Shown: piece by piece, positions 8,055 to 17,852 of the stretch | Layout of the letters: each line of letters starts with the position of its first letter | Numbering within the stretch: position 1 is the first letter of the stretch | DNA from: Pedobacter kyonggii | GTDB taxonomy: Bacteria > Bacteroidota > Bacteroidia > Sphingobacteriales > Sphingobacteriaceae | DNA: 64,000 bases | Assembly: GCF_004310665.1 (NCBI RefSeq) | Contig: NZ_SIXF01000023.1 | Coordinates: forward strand, 1-64,000 | Reading direction: 5' to 3' | Made by a program: the position numbers and the translations under genes | Notes under the pieces: model-generated | What the model saw: only the letters and a program-made list of their open reading frames with translations | Databases searched by the model: none | Told to the model about the DNA's origin: nothing

Positions 8055-8132
8055 TAAAGGTGGAGGGTTTAAAGGTTTAGGGTGGAGGGTAAAACCAAAA
8101 CCATAAAAAGAAATCCTCTCTATATAATATAA

Positions 8133-8159
8133 CGTCGTTGCGAGGCACGAAGCAATCTT
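8133..8159. repeat. Fragment of a dispersed GCGAGGCACGAAGCAATC repeat
   Basis: CGTCGTTGCGAGGCACGAAGCAATCTT style sequence is a REP-type arm often seen between genes in related genomes (recalled, not searched). Just upstream, 8058-8098 holds imperfect direct repeats of GGTGGAGGGT. The 200-base spacer inside the operon has no gene. Confidence 0.5.
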
Positions 8160-8203
8160 AAAAACGGTAGCTAAGGAACCAATGACAATATTTAATATTT
8201 GTG

Positions 8204-8226
8204 GTGTCAGATGTTTTATCTGACAC
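8204..8226. repeat. Perfect nine-base inverted repeat before aroA
   Basis: GTGTCAGAT and ATCTGACAC flank a GTTTT loop, 28 bases before the aroA start. No T-run follows, so it is unlikely to terminate transcription. It could be an mRNA stem or a protein site. Confidence 0.5.
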
Positions 8227-8254
8227 TTACATTTAAGAATAAAAACAGAATAAA

Positions 8255-9544
8255 ATGTCGAAAAACGCCTTAGTTTCTTTTAAAGGAACCAAGAATATTA
8301 ATACGGAAATCCAATTAACAGGCTCGAAAAGCGAATGCAACAGGGCTTTAATTATTAGCGCTTTAAGCAAAAAACTGGTTAAAGTTGAAAACCTTTCCAA
8401 TGCTGCCGATACGGTAACCTTAAATGGCATCCTAAACAAGTTGGGAGTTGAGACTAGTGAGTTGGGAGCAGACTCCAAACTGAAAACTGCAAACTCCGAA
8501 CTGGTTGACGTTGGCCCTGCAGGAACCGCTATGCGTTTCTTATCGGCTTATCTTTCGGCTAAAAACGGCAATTTCTTACTTACCGGAACCGAACGGATGA
8601 AACAGCGCCCCATTGGTATCTTGGCAGAGGCTTTAAAAACCATCGGAGCTGATATTTCTTATGCAGAAGCTGAAGGTTTCCCTCCATTGAATATTGTTGG
8701 CCCTTTGAATCAAAAAACTGCTGAAGTTAAAATTAAAGGCGATATCAGCAGTCAATATATTTCGGCCTTGCTGATGATTGCCCCTATCCTACCTCAGGGT
8801 TTAACTTTAGAAATTGAAGGCGAGCTTACCTCTAAACCATATGTAGATATGACTTTAGATATGCTTGCGGAAGTTGGTATTGAGCATTCCTGGAATGGAA
8901 ATTCGATTTCTATTAAACCTCAAGCTTTTACGCCTGGGACTTTAATAGTTGAACCTGATTGGAGCGCAGCATCGTACTGGTACAGCATTGCAGCTTTGGC
9001 TGATGAAGCAGAAATCAGTTTACCTGCTTTAAAAGAAAAAAGTTTGCAGGGTGATAGCCAGATCAAAAATATCATGAAGATTTTTGGCATTGCTACCAGC
9101 AAAACCGATAATGGAATTGCCATTAGCAACTTAGGCCTTTCTTTAGACACAAAAGAGGTTTTAGATTTAAAAACCTGTCCGGATTTAGCACAAACCATTG
9201 TAGTTATTGCAGCAGCTTTGGGCAAAAACATGGCTTTTACAGGCTTAGAGACTTTAAAAATCAAAGAAACAGACCGTATTGCAGCGCTTCAGAACGAATT
9301 GGCTAAAATAGGCGTTACTTTTACAGAAAGTAATCTTGTTTATACTTTAAATACAGACAACCTCCACTTTCCAGATAAAGTTACTTTTGCAACCTACGAG
9401 GACCACCGTATGGCGATGGCTTTTGCACCACTTGCACTGTTGATCAACGAAGTTGAAATTGAAGAAATGCAGGTAGTAGAAAAATCTTATCCATATTATT
9501 GGGAAGATTTGAAGAAGGCTGGGTTTGATGTTAGTATCAAGTAG
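8255..9544 (+). CDS. aroA: 3-phosphoshikimate 1-carboxyvinyltransferase (EPSP synthase)
   Basis: A 429-residue enzyme joining PEP to shikimate-3-phosphate. Motifs are GSKSECNRALI near the N-terminus, VGPAGTAMRF, GDISSQYISALL, WSAASYWYSIA, KETDRIAALQNELAKIG and YEDHRMAMAFAPLAL. The usual GNAGTAMRP loop, which contacts PEP and glyphosate, reads GPAGTAMRF here, so the Asn and the Pro equivalent to E. coli Pro101 differ; related Bacteroidota enzymes appear to share this. Between about residues 62 and 85 lies a Ser/Leu/Lys-rich stretch whose DNA looks like an intergenic repeat (see 8439-8503). It is the third gene of the aromatic operon. Confidence 0.93.
   Translation: MSKNALVSFKGTKNINTEIQLTGSKSECNRALIISALSKKLVKVENLSNAADTVTLNGILNKLGVETSELGADSKLKTANSELVDVGPAGTAMRFLSAYLSAKNGNFLLTGTERMKQRPIGILAEALKTIGADISYAEAEGFPPLNIVGPLNQKTAEVKIKGDISSQYISALLMIAPILPQGLTLEIEGELTSKPYVDMTLDMLAEVGIEHSWNGNSISIKPQAFTPGTLIVEPDWSAASYWYSIAALADEAEISLPALKEKSLQGDSQIKNIMKIFGIATSKTDNGIAISNLGLSLDTKEVLDLKTCPDLAQTIVVIAAALGKNMAFTGLETLKIKETDRIAALQNELAKIGVTFTESNLVYTLNTDNLHFPDKVTFATYEDHRMAMAFAPLALLINEVEIEEMQVVEKSYPYYWEDLKKAGFDVSIK
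8439..8503 (+). repeat. Intergenic-type short-repeat sequence inside aroA
   Basis: The DNA here repeats AGTTGGGAG at 8439-8447 and 8460-8468, then carries near-inverse units (GACTCCAAACTG, AAAACTGCAAACTCC). The same word style fills non-coding spacers at 6786-6823 (GTCGGGAGTCCGAAG) and 19053-19180 (CAGTTTGCAAACTG, ACTGCAAACTGAAA). It is read in frame within aroA just before the PAGTAMR active-site loop. Confidence 0.55.
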
Positions 9545-9618
9545 CGAGAAGAAAGTATCAAGAATGGGTATTAAAATCCATTCAATAATTTAACCAATCT
9601 ATAATTCAATCAAAAATA

Positions 9619-10716
9619 ATGGCAGGCAACTCATTCGGACAACTATTTCGCATCACAACCTTTGGCGAATCTCATGGCGTAGCCATTGGGATAATTATTG
9701 ATGGCTGTCCGGCTAAATTGGATATCGATATGGATTTTATCCAATCAGAACTTGACAAACGTAAACCGGGTCAATCCAAAATCACCACTCAAAGAAAAGA
9801 AAGCGATACCGTTCAGATTTTATCGGGTGTATTTGAAGGAAAAAGTACAGGTACACCAATTGCACTTTTAATTCCGAACGAGGATCAGCGATCAAAAGAT
9901 TACGGTCACAATGTTGATGTTTACCGTCCCAGCCATGCCGATTATGTTTATGATGCAAAATATGGCATCCGCGATCACCGTGGCGGAGGTCGCTCTTCTG
10001 CGCGCGAAACTGCTGCTCGTGTAGCGGCAGGCGCTATTGCAAAGCTTTTTTTAAAGCAAAAGGGCATTGAAATTTTCGCACACGTAACTTCAGTAGGTAC
10101 AATAGAAGCCCCCAATTTGGAAAGCAATGATTTATCAGCTTTATTGCAAATTAGAGAAGAAAATATTGTGCGTTGCGCTGATCCTGCAACTGCACACGAA
10201 ATGATTGAGTTTATTGATTCGGTTAGAAAGGATGGCGATACCGTTGGGGGAAAAATAGGTTGTGTAGTAAAAGGCTGTCCTGCAGGCTTAGGTGAACCTG
10301 TTTTTGATAAATTACATGCCGATTTAGGTAAAGCTATGCTCAGTATTAATGCTGTTCATGGCTTCGAATATGGCTCAGGCTTTGCTGGAAGTGAATTAAG
10401 AGGATCGCAACACAATGATATTCCACAGCCTAAAGCTGCCGATTCGAAAGTTTTTAAAACCACAACCAATTATGCCGGCGGCATTTTGGGTGGCATTTCT
10501 AACGGGATGGATATTACCTTCAAAGTAGCTTTTAAGCCTGTTGCAACCATTATGCATAATCAACAAACCATCAATGCTGCTGGTGAAGCTTCGGAGATTA
10601 AAGGCAAGGGCCGACATGATCCTTGTGTAGTACCCAGAGCAGTAGTAATTGTTGAGGCCATGGCTGCATTGGTTTTAGCCGATCAGTTTTTAAGAAACAA
10701 AGCAAGTATTATTTAA
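9619..10716 (+). CDS. aroC: Chorismate synthase
   Basis: A 365-residue FMN-dependent enzyme that makes chorismate from EPSP, the last shikimate step. Signatures are [18 protein letters not shown] at the N-terminus, [36 protein letters not shown], and the C-terminal [23 protein letters not shown]. The length is standard. It follows aroA after 74 bases with no terminator, and 9 bases separate it from the DUF1684 gene. Confidence 0.95.
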   Translation: MAGNSFGQLFRITTFGESHGVAIGIIIDGCPAKLDIDMDFIQSELDKRKPGQSKITTQRKESDTVQILSGVFEGKSTGTPIALLIPNEDQRSKDYGHNVDVYRPSHADYVYDAKYGIRDHRGGGRSSARETAARVAAGAIAKLFLKQKGIEIFAHVTSVGTIEAPNLESNDLSALLQIREENIVRCADPATAHEMIEFIDSVRKDGDTVGGKIGCVVKGCPAGLGEPVFDKLHADLGKAMLSINAVHGFEYGSGFAGSELRGSQHNDIPQPKAADSKVFKTTTNYAGGILGGISNGMDITFKVAFKPVATIMHNQQTINAAGEASEIKGKGRHDPCVVPRAVVIVEAMAALVLADQFLRNKASII

Positions 10717-10725
10717 TTTTCGTTA

Positions 10726-11334
10726 ATGAGAATCATCACCTTCTTATTTTTATTGATCAGCATGAATAGCTTTGCACAAAGTTATGCTGATCAGATTGCA
10801 AAACATCGTGAAACCTATAAACAGGACTTCATTAAAGATGAACGGTCTCCGCTCAGGAAAAACGACCTGCAAAACCTGCATTTTTATGAGGCTGACAGTA
10901 CTTACAAAATCCTGGCCGATATAGAAATACTGAAGAATGAAAAAGTTTTCAAAATGCCTACTTTTAATGGTTCTAGCAGCGATTACTATAAATATGCACA
11001 TGTAAACTTTGTTCTCAATGGCAAAAAAATCCAAATGACTTTATATAAAAGTGTTTCTTTATCAACCAACCCGGTTTATAAAGATCATCTCTTTTTGCCC
11101 TTTACTGATGAAACCAACAATAAGGAAACTTATGGCGGTGGCAGGTACATTGATCTGGATGCAAAAGAAATTGCAGATAATCACATTGAAGTCGATTTTA
11201 ATAAGGCCTACAATCCTTACTGTGCCTACAGTGACGGATACCGTTGCCCTGTGCCGCCAGAAGAAAATGACCTGCAAGTGGCCGTAAAAGCTGGCGAGAA
11301 ATTATACACTGGTGAAAAGAAACACCAAAAATAA
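10726..11334 (+). CDS. DUF1684 domain protein, exported
   Basis: A 202-residue protein with a signal peptide (residues 1-18, MRIITFLFLLISMNSFA) and a DUF1684 domain. The family's conserved C-terminal block is visible: GGGRYIDLD, FNKAYNPYCAYSDGYRCPVPPEEN, then LQVAVKAGEK. The function of the family is unknown. It starts 9 bases after aroC and is probably read with it, but a role in aromatic synthesis is not implied because the protein is exported. Confidence 0.85.
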   Translation: MRIITFLFLLISMNSFAQSYADQIAKHRETYKQDFIKDERSPLRKNDLQNLHFYEADSTYKILADIEILKNEKVFKMPTFNGSSSDYYKYAHVNFVLNGKKIQMTLYKSVSLSTNPVYKDHLFLPFTDETNNKETYGGGRYIDLDAKEIADNHIEVDFNKAYNPYCAYSDGYRCPVPPEENDLQVAVKAGEKLYTGEKKHQK

Positions 11335-11458
11335 AAGTTAATGTTACCTTTATCTACAAAATGATACCTGGATTGTATTATAATCTACATTTAACGTAAA
11401 TTACAAACATTAAGTAAAAATGCGTGTTCTCTAACTAAATTACATAATCCATTCCTAA

Positions 11459-12214
11459 ATGACATACAGCTGTTTAATTGTTGATGATAATGAAATTGAA
11501 AGAGATGCCATAGAAATGCATCTAAAAAAAATCCCATCATTAAATATTATCGCTGTCTGTAGTAATGGTATAGAAGCTTCGCAAATTTTATCAACCACTT
11601 CAGTGGATATTGTTTATTCTGATATTGATATGCCGGAGCTTTCTGGTATGGATTTATTAAAAAGCCTGAAAAAACAACCGCTATTTATCTTTATCACTTC
11701 ATTTAGTGAGTACGCGGCAGAAAGCTTTAATCTGGATGCATTGGATTTTATTGTTAAGCCTGCAACGTTCGAACGCATATTAAAAGCCACCAACAAAGCG
11801 ATCGAGTATATTGAATTAAGGAAACAAGTAAGTAAACTTCCGGTCGAGAACCTAAACAACGACGATAAAAAAGACGACGATTATTTCTTTTTTAGAGAGA
11901 CCAAAGGCATAACCAAGCTGAAGTATAATGATGTAATTTATATTGAAAGTATGGGCGATTTTTCAAAGCTGTTTACCAGTAGCGATAAACATGTTATTTT
12001 GGTAAGCCTAAAAAATTTAGAAAAACAACTGCCTTCGAAAATTTTTTCAAGGGTACATAAACAGTACATTATTAATATAAACCACATTGTAACCTTAACC
12101 AATCATGAGGTTCATTTAGATCATAACTTTCTGGTTCCGATAAGTGCTTCTAACAGGCAGGAATTATTGGAAAAATCAATTGACAAGAAAATTCTCTCGA
12201 GATTTTTAAAATAA
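11459..12214 (+). CDS. LytTR response regulator
   Basis: A 251-residue two-component regulator. Residues 4-120 are a receiver domain with the acidic pair in IVDDNE, phospho-acceptor Asp in IVYSDIDMPELSG, Thr/Ser in FITSFS, and Lys in FIVKPAT. Residues 145-245 are a LytTR DNA-binding domain (YFFFRETKGITKLKYNDVIYIESMGD, then FSRVHKQYIINI). It converges on the histidine kinase gene with a single base between the stops, so the two may be partners despite being on opposite strands. Confidence 0.9.
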   Translation: MTYSCLIVDDNEIERDAIEMHLKKIPSLNIIAVCSNGIEASQILSTTSVDIVYSDIDMPELSGMDLLKSLKKQPLFIFITSFSEYAAESFNLDALDFIVKPATFERILKATNKAIEYIELRKQVSKLPVENLNNDDKKDDDYFFFRETKGITKLKYNDVIYIESMGDFSKLFTSSDKHVILVSLKNLEKQLPSKIFSRVHKQYIININHIVTLTNHEVHLDHNFLVPISASNRQELLEKSIDKKILSRFLK

Positions 12215-12215
12215 G

Positions 12216-14531
12216 TTATTTTTTCAAGATTATTTTGAAATAACTTCCGCCTGTGGGATTAATATCGGCGCTAATTTTACCATCCATCATGCTAATAAAG
12301 GTTCTGCAGAGCAATAAACCTAAACCTGTACCTTTTTCTTTATTGGTGCCTAATGTGCTTATACCCGCGCCTAAATAGCCTGGCTTATTAAAATGCTCGA
12401 CCTGTACAGGCGTTAAACCGATACCTGTATCTGAAATTTTAATCTCCAGTACATTTCCGTTATGAGCGGCATTAGTTGTGATTGTACCACCATTTGGTGT
12501 AAATTTAATGGCATTACTGATGATATTTCGAATAACCAGCATAAACATATTCGAATCTGCTTTGCAAAATGTTTTGGCTGGCACTAAATTCTGAATAGTT
12601 AAGCTTTTTTCATTGGCATTATCCTGCAAAGAAAGAATAACTTCATTAATCAGCTCACGAATATCCAACGATTCTAAATACGGGTTAAAACCCTGCATCT
12701 GGCTGGCCGCCCAATTAAGGAGATTCTCCATCATTGTAGAAGTATAGGTGAGGTTGTTTTTCAGTGCCACAGCATACCTGTTTAATTTCTCTTGTTCAAT
12801 ATTCGTCCCTTCTAACAGCTGCATAAAGGATATTAATGAATTTACAGGGGTACGCATATCGTGACTTACGACACTAAAAATACGGTCTTTAACCTTACTT
12901 AACTGCTCTAATTCGCGTTTTTGGTTATTGATAATTATATTCAGCCTCGTTGTTTTCCGTTGATTAAAAAATATAACAACGGCAATAATCAGAATCAGTG
13001 TGGTGGCTATGGTGAGGAATAATTTTACACGTTCATCAAATTTAATCTGTTGTACCTGTTTACTAATCTGCTTATCCTTTATCCCAGCAGCTAGCTTTGC
13101 CTCAAATTTAGCATTAGCAAATTTACTATCCTGAGCCAAACGCTGAATATCGAGATCAGCTTTTGCCTTCTGAAAAGTCAGGAGATCCAATGCTTTTTCT
13201 TTATCACTCAACACTAACTGTTGCCTTTTTAGCTCAAGTTCTTGTTGTTGTCTTTTTAACTCGCCTTCTGTAAGTTTTTGCTTCAATAAATAATCGCGTT
13301 CTTTAATACCAAAATCGAGCTGCATCTGCCTTCTCGTAATTTCCTTTTCCTTTTCCTGGTCGAAAATTTTATCTCTAACGGCAATATACTGTCTGTAATA
13401 GGCTAACGATTTGTTATAGTCCTTTTGTTTTTTATATACCGTACTCAACCCTAAATTAGATTGTTTTTCTATATCCAATAATCTGTTTTCTTCGGCAATT
13501 TTTAAACTATTATTGAGTAATAGGATGGCGTTTTCAAAATCATTTTCTTTTTGGTAAAAGTTCCCCAATGCGTATAAACTTGATGCATAAGCTTCTTTAT
13601 CATCTCCCGACTTATTTAACTCAACTGATTTTTGATACGATTTTAACGCCGCATCCTTTTGTCCAATTGAACTGTATAAGTCGGCAAGATCTCGCTTAAC
13701 AGTGGCTATTAAACCTATATCTCCAATGGCTTCTGATACCCTCAGCGATTTATTATAATACGCTAAGGCGAGTTTAATTTTCTGGTTAGGCAATACATTC
13801 ACCTCCATTAATTCGCGATCTGAAGCCTCGAAATAATTGGTACCAATCAAGCCATAAACAACGGCTACGCCTCTTGTATTTTCGCCATCTTTAGCAAATA
13901 CTTTTAGCGCCATGTTCATATAAACCAAGGCCTGGCTCTGGTTACCTAAACTTTGGTAAATGGTAGAAATATTGGTATAACAACTTGCCATGTCTGTTTC
14001 GTTACCCATTTTTTCGTAGATAGCTATGGCCTTTTGGTTAACTTCCAATGATTTCACATAATCTGGAATGCTGCCATATAAAGCGCCTAAATTGAGGTAA
14101 GTTCCGGCAACCATATCTAAATTACCCACTGAGGAAAATTCGGCAATTGCATTGTGATAGTTCTCTTCTGCCTTTTGATAATTAGACCTACCGTGATACA
14201 TCAAGCCTCGACGGTAATAAGCCATTGCAGAGAATTTTTTTTGATTTTTCTCATGCGAAAGCAGAATGGTTTTATCCACATATTCTTCTGCTTTATCTAC
14301 ATTTTTCATCCTCATGTATTGGCGGTAAACTTCCGTCAATATTTTGATTTTGGTGGAATCTGTTTTTAAATTCTTTTGATTTAAACTTAAAAGGCTATCC
14401 AGTTTTTTCTGCGGCGCACTCACCTGGCTAAAACCAGCCATACATAAAAATGAGAAAAAGAGAAACAGCATGCCTTTTTTAGAAAAACACGCTTTACTAA
14501 CGAACTGAGCATTTACAAGATAGCGCTTCAT
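12216..14531 (-). CDS. TPR-containing sensor histidine kinase
   Basis: A 771-residue membrane sensor. A signal or anchor lies at residues 18-36, then a periplasmic array of tetratricopeptide repeats from about 70 to 385, a charged coiled coil at 390-500, and a transmembrane helix near 503-525. The cytoplasmic kinase has HisKA with phospho-acceptor His557 (SVVSHDMRTP) and a HATPase with N-box RNIISNAIKF, SDTGIGL and GTGLGLLLC. The TPR-kinase form is common in Bacteroidota. The convergent LytTR gene is a plausible partner, though LytTR regulators more often pair with LytS-type kinases. Confidence 0.88.
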   Translation of the reverse strand: MKRYLVNAQFVSKACFSKKGMLFLFFSFLCMAGFSQVSAPQKKLDSLLSLNQKNLKTDSTKIKILTEVYRQYMRMKNVDKAEEYVDKTILLSHEKNQKKFSAMAYYRRGLMYHGRSNYQKAEENYHNAIAEFSSVGNLDMVAGTYLNLGALYGSIPDYVKSLEVNQKAIAIYEKMGNETDMASCYTNISTIYQSLGNQSQALVYMNMALKVFAKDGENTRGVAVVYGLIGTNYFEASDRELMEVNVLPNQKIKLALAYYNKSLRVSEAIGDIGLIATVKRDLADLYSSIGQKDAALKSYQKSVELNKSGDDKEAYASSLYALGNFYQKENDFENAILLLNNSLKIAEENRLLDIEKQSNLGLSTVYKKQKDYNKSLAYYRQYIAVRDKIFDQEKEKEITRRQMQLDFGIKERDYLLKQKLTEGELKRQQQELELKRQQLVLSDKEKALDLLTFQKAKADLDIQRLAQDSKFANAKFEAKLAAGIKDKQISKQVQQIKFDERVKLFLTIATTLILIIAVVIFFNQRKTTRLNIIINNQKRELEQLSKVKDRIFSVVSHDMRTPVNSLISFMQLLEGTNIEQEKLNRYAVALKNNLTYTSTMMENLLNWAASQMQGFNPYLESLDIRELINEVILSLQDNANEKSLTIQNLVPAKTFCKADSNMFMLVIRNIISNAIKFTPNGGTITTNAAHNGNVLEIKISDTGIGLTPVQVEHFNKPGYLGAGISTLGTNKEKGTGLGLLLCRTFISMMDGKISADINPTGGSYFKIILKK

Positions 14532-14804
14532 TTTCAGATCAAACCAATGATTTGTTTCTACTGGATGATGAGCATAAAAAATCTTGAAAATGGCAGCGTT
14601 TCATGTCTGGGATGAGATAAAACATAAGAAATAACAAAATAGGTTTGGTTTATAAAAGTAATTAAAAAACCGATCAATAGTTAACCAGTTATTCACCTTT
14701 TTATCAATAGCTAAATCATTTAAGTATAAACAAAATAAGAAACTGATTTGTAAACCCTTTAAATTATTCAGACGGTTAAATCTTATACCCCAGCGATTGC
14801 TTTA

Positions 14805-17234
14805 TTAAAAAAATGCGGGATATTTAGTTGGATTCGCATCGTGCATCATCTGGTAAATGGTTTCAATTACATCATCAACCGACGGTTTACTGAAATAATC
14901 ACCATCAGATCCAAATGGCGGACGGTGCGCTTTCGCCGATAACGTTTTCGGCTGGCCATCTAAATGGAAATACCCTTTTTGTTCTTCGAGTACCTTTTGC
15001 AGGATATATGCAGATGCACCTCCGGGAACATCTTCATCTACCACCAGTAATTTATTTGTTTTGGCAAGAGAATTTACACAAACCTGAGTGGTATCGAAAG
15101 GTAACAATGTTTGTGGATCTATAATTTCTACCGAAATGCCCAATAAGCTCAATTCTTCTGCGGCCTCCTGAACAATTCTTAACGAAGATCCGTAAGATAC
15201 TACAGTTATGTCCGTTCCTTCTTCTAAAACCTCTGCTTTGCCTAATGGAACCGTAAAATCACCAACATTGATGGGTAGTTTTTCTTTAAGTCGGTAACCA
15301 TTTAAACACTCAATTACTACGGCAGGCTCATCGGCCCTAAAAAGGGTGTTGTACATGCCGGCAGCTTGAGTCATATTTCTTGGTACACATAAATGCATCC
15401 CCCTTAAAGCCCCCAAAATCATGCTGATTGGTGAGCCCGAATGCCAGATTCCTTCCAGTCGATGGCCACGGGTGCGCACAATAACTGGTGCTTTTTGAAT
15501 CCCTTTGGTTCGGTATGAAAGCGATGCTAAATCGTCGCTGAGTACATTTAGTGCAAAAATTAAATAATCAAGATATTGTATTTCGGCAATCGGTTTTAAA
15601 CCCCTCATGGCCAAACCAATGCCCTGCCCCATAATGGTCATTTCTCTAATTCCAGTATCGGTAATCCTCAACTCACCATATTTGGCCTGTAAACCTGCAA
15701 AGCCTTGATTTACATCTCCAATATTTCCTAAATCTTCTCCGAAAGCAACCAAACGCGGATCGCGGGCAAAATTTTCGTTAAAGCAGGCATTAAGCACTTC
15801 CCTACCGTCAACCATTTTCGATTGTTCATCATATGCTGCGTTAACCACTGCAATCATATCCGGACTTTCTTTACCGTCAGTATGTAGTTTAGAATTATAA
15901 CGGTCGTGATTAAACTTAGCCTGTTGTTTATACCAGGTTAATAATTCATCGCGTTCGGGAGAATTAAAACTAGCCGATAAACGGATGGCTTTTCGTATAG
16001 CAGTAAAAACTTCCCTTCGTTGTGCATCAGCTGTCGAAGCCAGATTTGCAGCAATTCTAGCCAGTTCTGGTTGATGTTTAGCTACACCGCCAATTAAATC
16101 AATCACTTGTTTTTGTTCGGGTTTAATGCTATCCAAAAACTCGTTCCAAGCTTCCTTTTGTGCATTACGAACAAAAATTTTCGCCTCTTTTTCAATCTCT
16201 GCGATTTCCTCTTCAGTTGCTACTGCAGAATCGAGCATCCAGGCACGCATTTTCAGGATACAATCGTGTTCAGTTTCCCAAGCTAAACGATCTTTTGATT
16301 TATACCTTTCGTGCGAACCAGAGGTAGAGTGCCCCTGAGGTTGAGTAAGTTCGGTAACGTGAATTAAAACAGGTACATGTTCGTCTCTACAAACGTTTAT
16401 TGCTTTTTCATACACCTCGCATAAAGCTGGATAATCCCAGCCTTTTACTTTATAAATCTCATATCCTGGTTGATCAGGCTCACGTTGAAAACCTTTCAAA
16501 ACTTCAGAAATATCTTCTTTTGTAGTTTGATATTTTGCCGGAACTGAAATGCCATATGCATCATCCCAAATCGAGATGGCCATGGGTATCTGTAAAACAC
16601 CCGCGGCATTAATGGCTTCGAAAAATACCCCTTCTGAAGTTGATGCATTACCAATGGTACCAAAAGCAACCTCATTTCCGTTAACCGAAAAATGTTTTAA
16701 GTAATCCAGTTCCTTATTTTGCCTAAATAATTTAGAGGCATAAGCTAAACCTACCAAACGGGCCATCTGACCTCCTGTTGGTGAAATATCGGATGAGCAG
16801 TTTTTAATCTGCGTTAAATCATTCCAGCTTCCATCTTCATTAATTGATTTGGTTGCAAAATGGCAGTTCATTTGCCTCCCGCCCGAAAACGGATCAGCTC
16901 CGTCGGTTGGATTGGCGTAAAGTTGTGCAAAAAATTCTTTAATGGTAGAAATCCCTGTTGCAAAGGCAAAAGTTTGATCACGGTAATAGCCCGAGCGCCA
17001 ATCGCCGTTTTTAAAAGCTTTCGCCATCGCCACCTGTGGTACTTCTTTCCCATCGCCAAAAATACCAAATTTAGCCTTTCCTGTTAATACTTCTCTACGG
17101 CCCAAAACACTGGCCTGCCTACTTTCAAAGGCTATTTTATAGTCGTTTATAACAATAGATTTAAAATCATTAAAACTGAGTTCGGAAGCATCAATAGTGT
17201 TGGTCATCAATTTTTCATTCGGCATAGTAATCAA
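14805..17234 (-). CDS. 2-oxoacid dehydrogenase E1, fused alpha and beta subunits
   Basis: An 809-residue thiamine-diphosphate enzyme. Residues 10-400 are the alpha subunit (QMNCHFATKS, SPTGGQMARLVGLAYA, GNASTSEGVFFEAINAAG) and 470-809 the beta subunit (FGEDLGNIGDVNQGFAGL, ITDTGIREMTIMGQGIGLAM, RTRGHRLEGIWHSGSPISM). It would decarboxylate a 2-oxoacid, probably branched-chain or pyruvate, for an E2/E3 complex encoded elsewhere. The ThDP/metal motif GDG-NN reads GNA-DD, a swap of the two ligand types. Translation may instead start at the Met codon at 17207, giving MTNTIDASEL. Confidence 0.85.
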   Translation of the reverse strand: MITMPNEKLMTNTIDASELSFNDFKSIVINDYKIAFESRQASVLGRREVLTGKAKFGIFGDGKEVPQVAMAKAFKNGDWRSGYYRDQTFAFATGISTIKEFFAQLYANPTDGADPFSGGRQMNCHFATKSINEDGSWNDLTQIKNCSSDISPTGGQMARLVGLAYASKLFRQNKELDYLKHFSVNGNEVAFGTIGNASTSEGVFFEAINAAGVLQIPMAISIWDDAYGISVPAKYQTTKEDISEVLKGFQREPDQPGYEIYKVKGWDYPALCEVYEKAINVCRDEHVPVLIHVTELTQPQGHSTSGSHERYKSKDRLAWETEHDCILKMRAWMLDSAVATEEEIAEIEKEAKIFVRNAQKEAWNEFLDSIKPEQKQVIDLIGGVAKHQPELARIAANLASTADAQRREVFTAIRKAIRLSASFNSPERDELLTWYKQQAKFNHDRYNSKLHTDGKESPDMIAVVNAAYDEQSKMVDGREVLNACFNENFARDPRLVAFGEDLGNIGDVNQGFAGLQAKYGELRITDTGIREMTIMGQGIGLAMRGLKPIAEIQYLDYLIFALNVLSDDLASLSYRTKGIQKAPVIVRTRGHRLEGIWHSGSPISMILGALRGMHLCVPRNMTQAAGMYNTLFRADEPAVVIECLNGYRLKEKLPINVGDFTVPLGKAEVLEEGTDITVVSYGSSLRIVQEAAEELSLLGISVEIIDPQTLLPFDTTQVCVNSLAKTNKLLVVDEDVPGGASAYILQKVLEEQKGYFHLDGQPKTLSAKAHRPPFGSDGDYFSKPSVDDVIETIYQMMHDANPTKYPAFF

Positions 17235-17314
17235 AGATTGGTTGCGGCAAATATATACAAAATTAAAAGTTTGCCTTTATCCTCCATTGTAAAATTATAT
17301 ATGGATTTGTAAAA

Positions 17315-17322
17315 TATATTTG
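17315..17322 (+). promoter_or_regulatory. -7 promoter box of the DUF1573 gene
   Basis: TATATTTG fits TAnnTTTG; a TTG at 17287 is 25 bases upstream of it, longer than the usual spacing. The start codon is 75 bases downstream. Confidence 0.5.
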
Positions 17323-17396
17323 GAATAGTTTTTGTTTTAATATGAAAACATTAAATTTGTTTTAGAATTTTAAAAAATAAATTACAACCACATAAC

Positions 17397-17789
17397 ATGA
17401 AAAAGATCTTAGTATTATTCGCTTTTGTTTTAGGTTTAGGTATTGCTGTAAATGCACAAACTAAACCTGCAGAGTTTAAATTTGAATCGGAAACTCACGA
17501 TTTCGGTAAAATTGTTTTGAACAAACCAGTAACTTACGATTTTAAATACACCAACATTGGCGAAGAGCCTTTAATTATCACTAAAGCTGAAGCAAGTTGT
17601 GGATGCACAGTACCTAAATACACATCTACCCCATTGAAAAAAGGTGAAACTGGTGTAATTTCGGTAACCTTTAACGCTGCTGCTGGTCCATCAACTTTTT
17701 CGAAAGCCGTAACCATTACTTCAAATGCTAAAACACCAATTAAAGTGCTTTACATTAAAGGTGAAACAGTTGCCGCAACTTCAAAATAA
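17397..17789 (+). CDS. DUF1573 exported protein
   Basis: A 130-residue protein with a signal peptide (residues 1-20) and one immunoglobulin-like DUF1573 domain. Family hallmarks are FGKIVLNKPVTYDFKYTNIGEEPLIITKAEASCGCTVPKY and the closing ITSNAKTPIKVLYIKG. Members are small periplasmic or surface Ig-like proteins of unknown role. It has its own promoter and is followed by a strong terminator. The codons look like those of an abundant protein. Confidence 0.88.
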   Translation: MKKILVLFAFVLGLGIAVNAQTKPAEFKFESETHDFGKIVLNKPVTYDFKYTNIGEEPLIITKAEASCGCTVPKYTSTPLKKGETGVISVTFNAAAGPSTFSKAVTITSNAKTPIKVLYIKGETVAATSK

Positions 17790-17810
17790 TTTTTTTAAAC
17801 GATAATATTT

Positions 17811-17840
17811 AAAAAGTCCCGATTTTCATCGGGACTTTTT
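17811..17840 (+). terminator. Terminator after the DUF1573 gene
   Basis: AAAAAGTCCCGAT (17811-17823) and ATCGGGACTTTTT (17828-17840) pair perfectly around a TTTC loop. Its T-rich tail runs directly into the next promoter box. Confidence 0.9.
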
Positions 17841-17848
17841 TATTTTTG
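17841..17848 (+). promoter_or_regulatory. -7 box 4 bases before the aminotransferase ATG
   Basis: TATTTTTG matches TAnnTTTG and begins on the base after the terminator stem. Only four bases separate it from the ATG at 17853, which predicts a leaderless mRNA unless another promoter is used. Confidence 0.5.
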
Positions 17849-17852
17849 TGCC

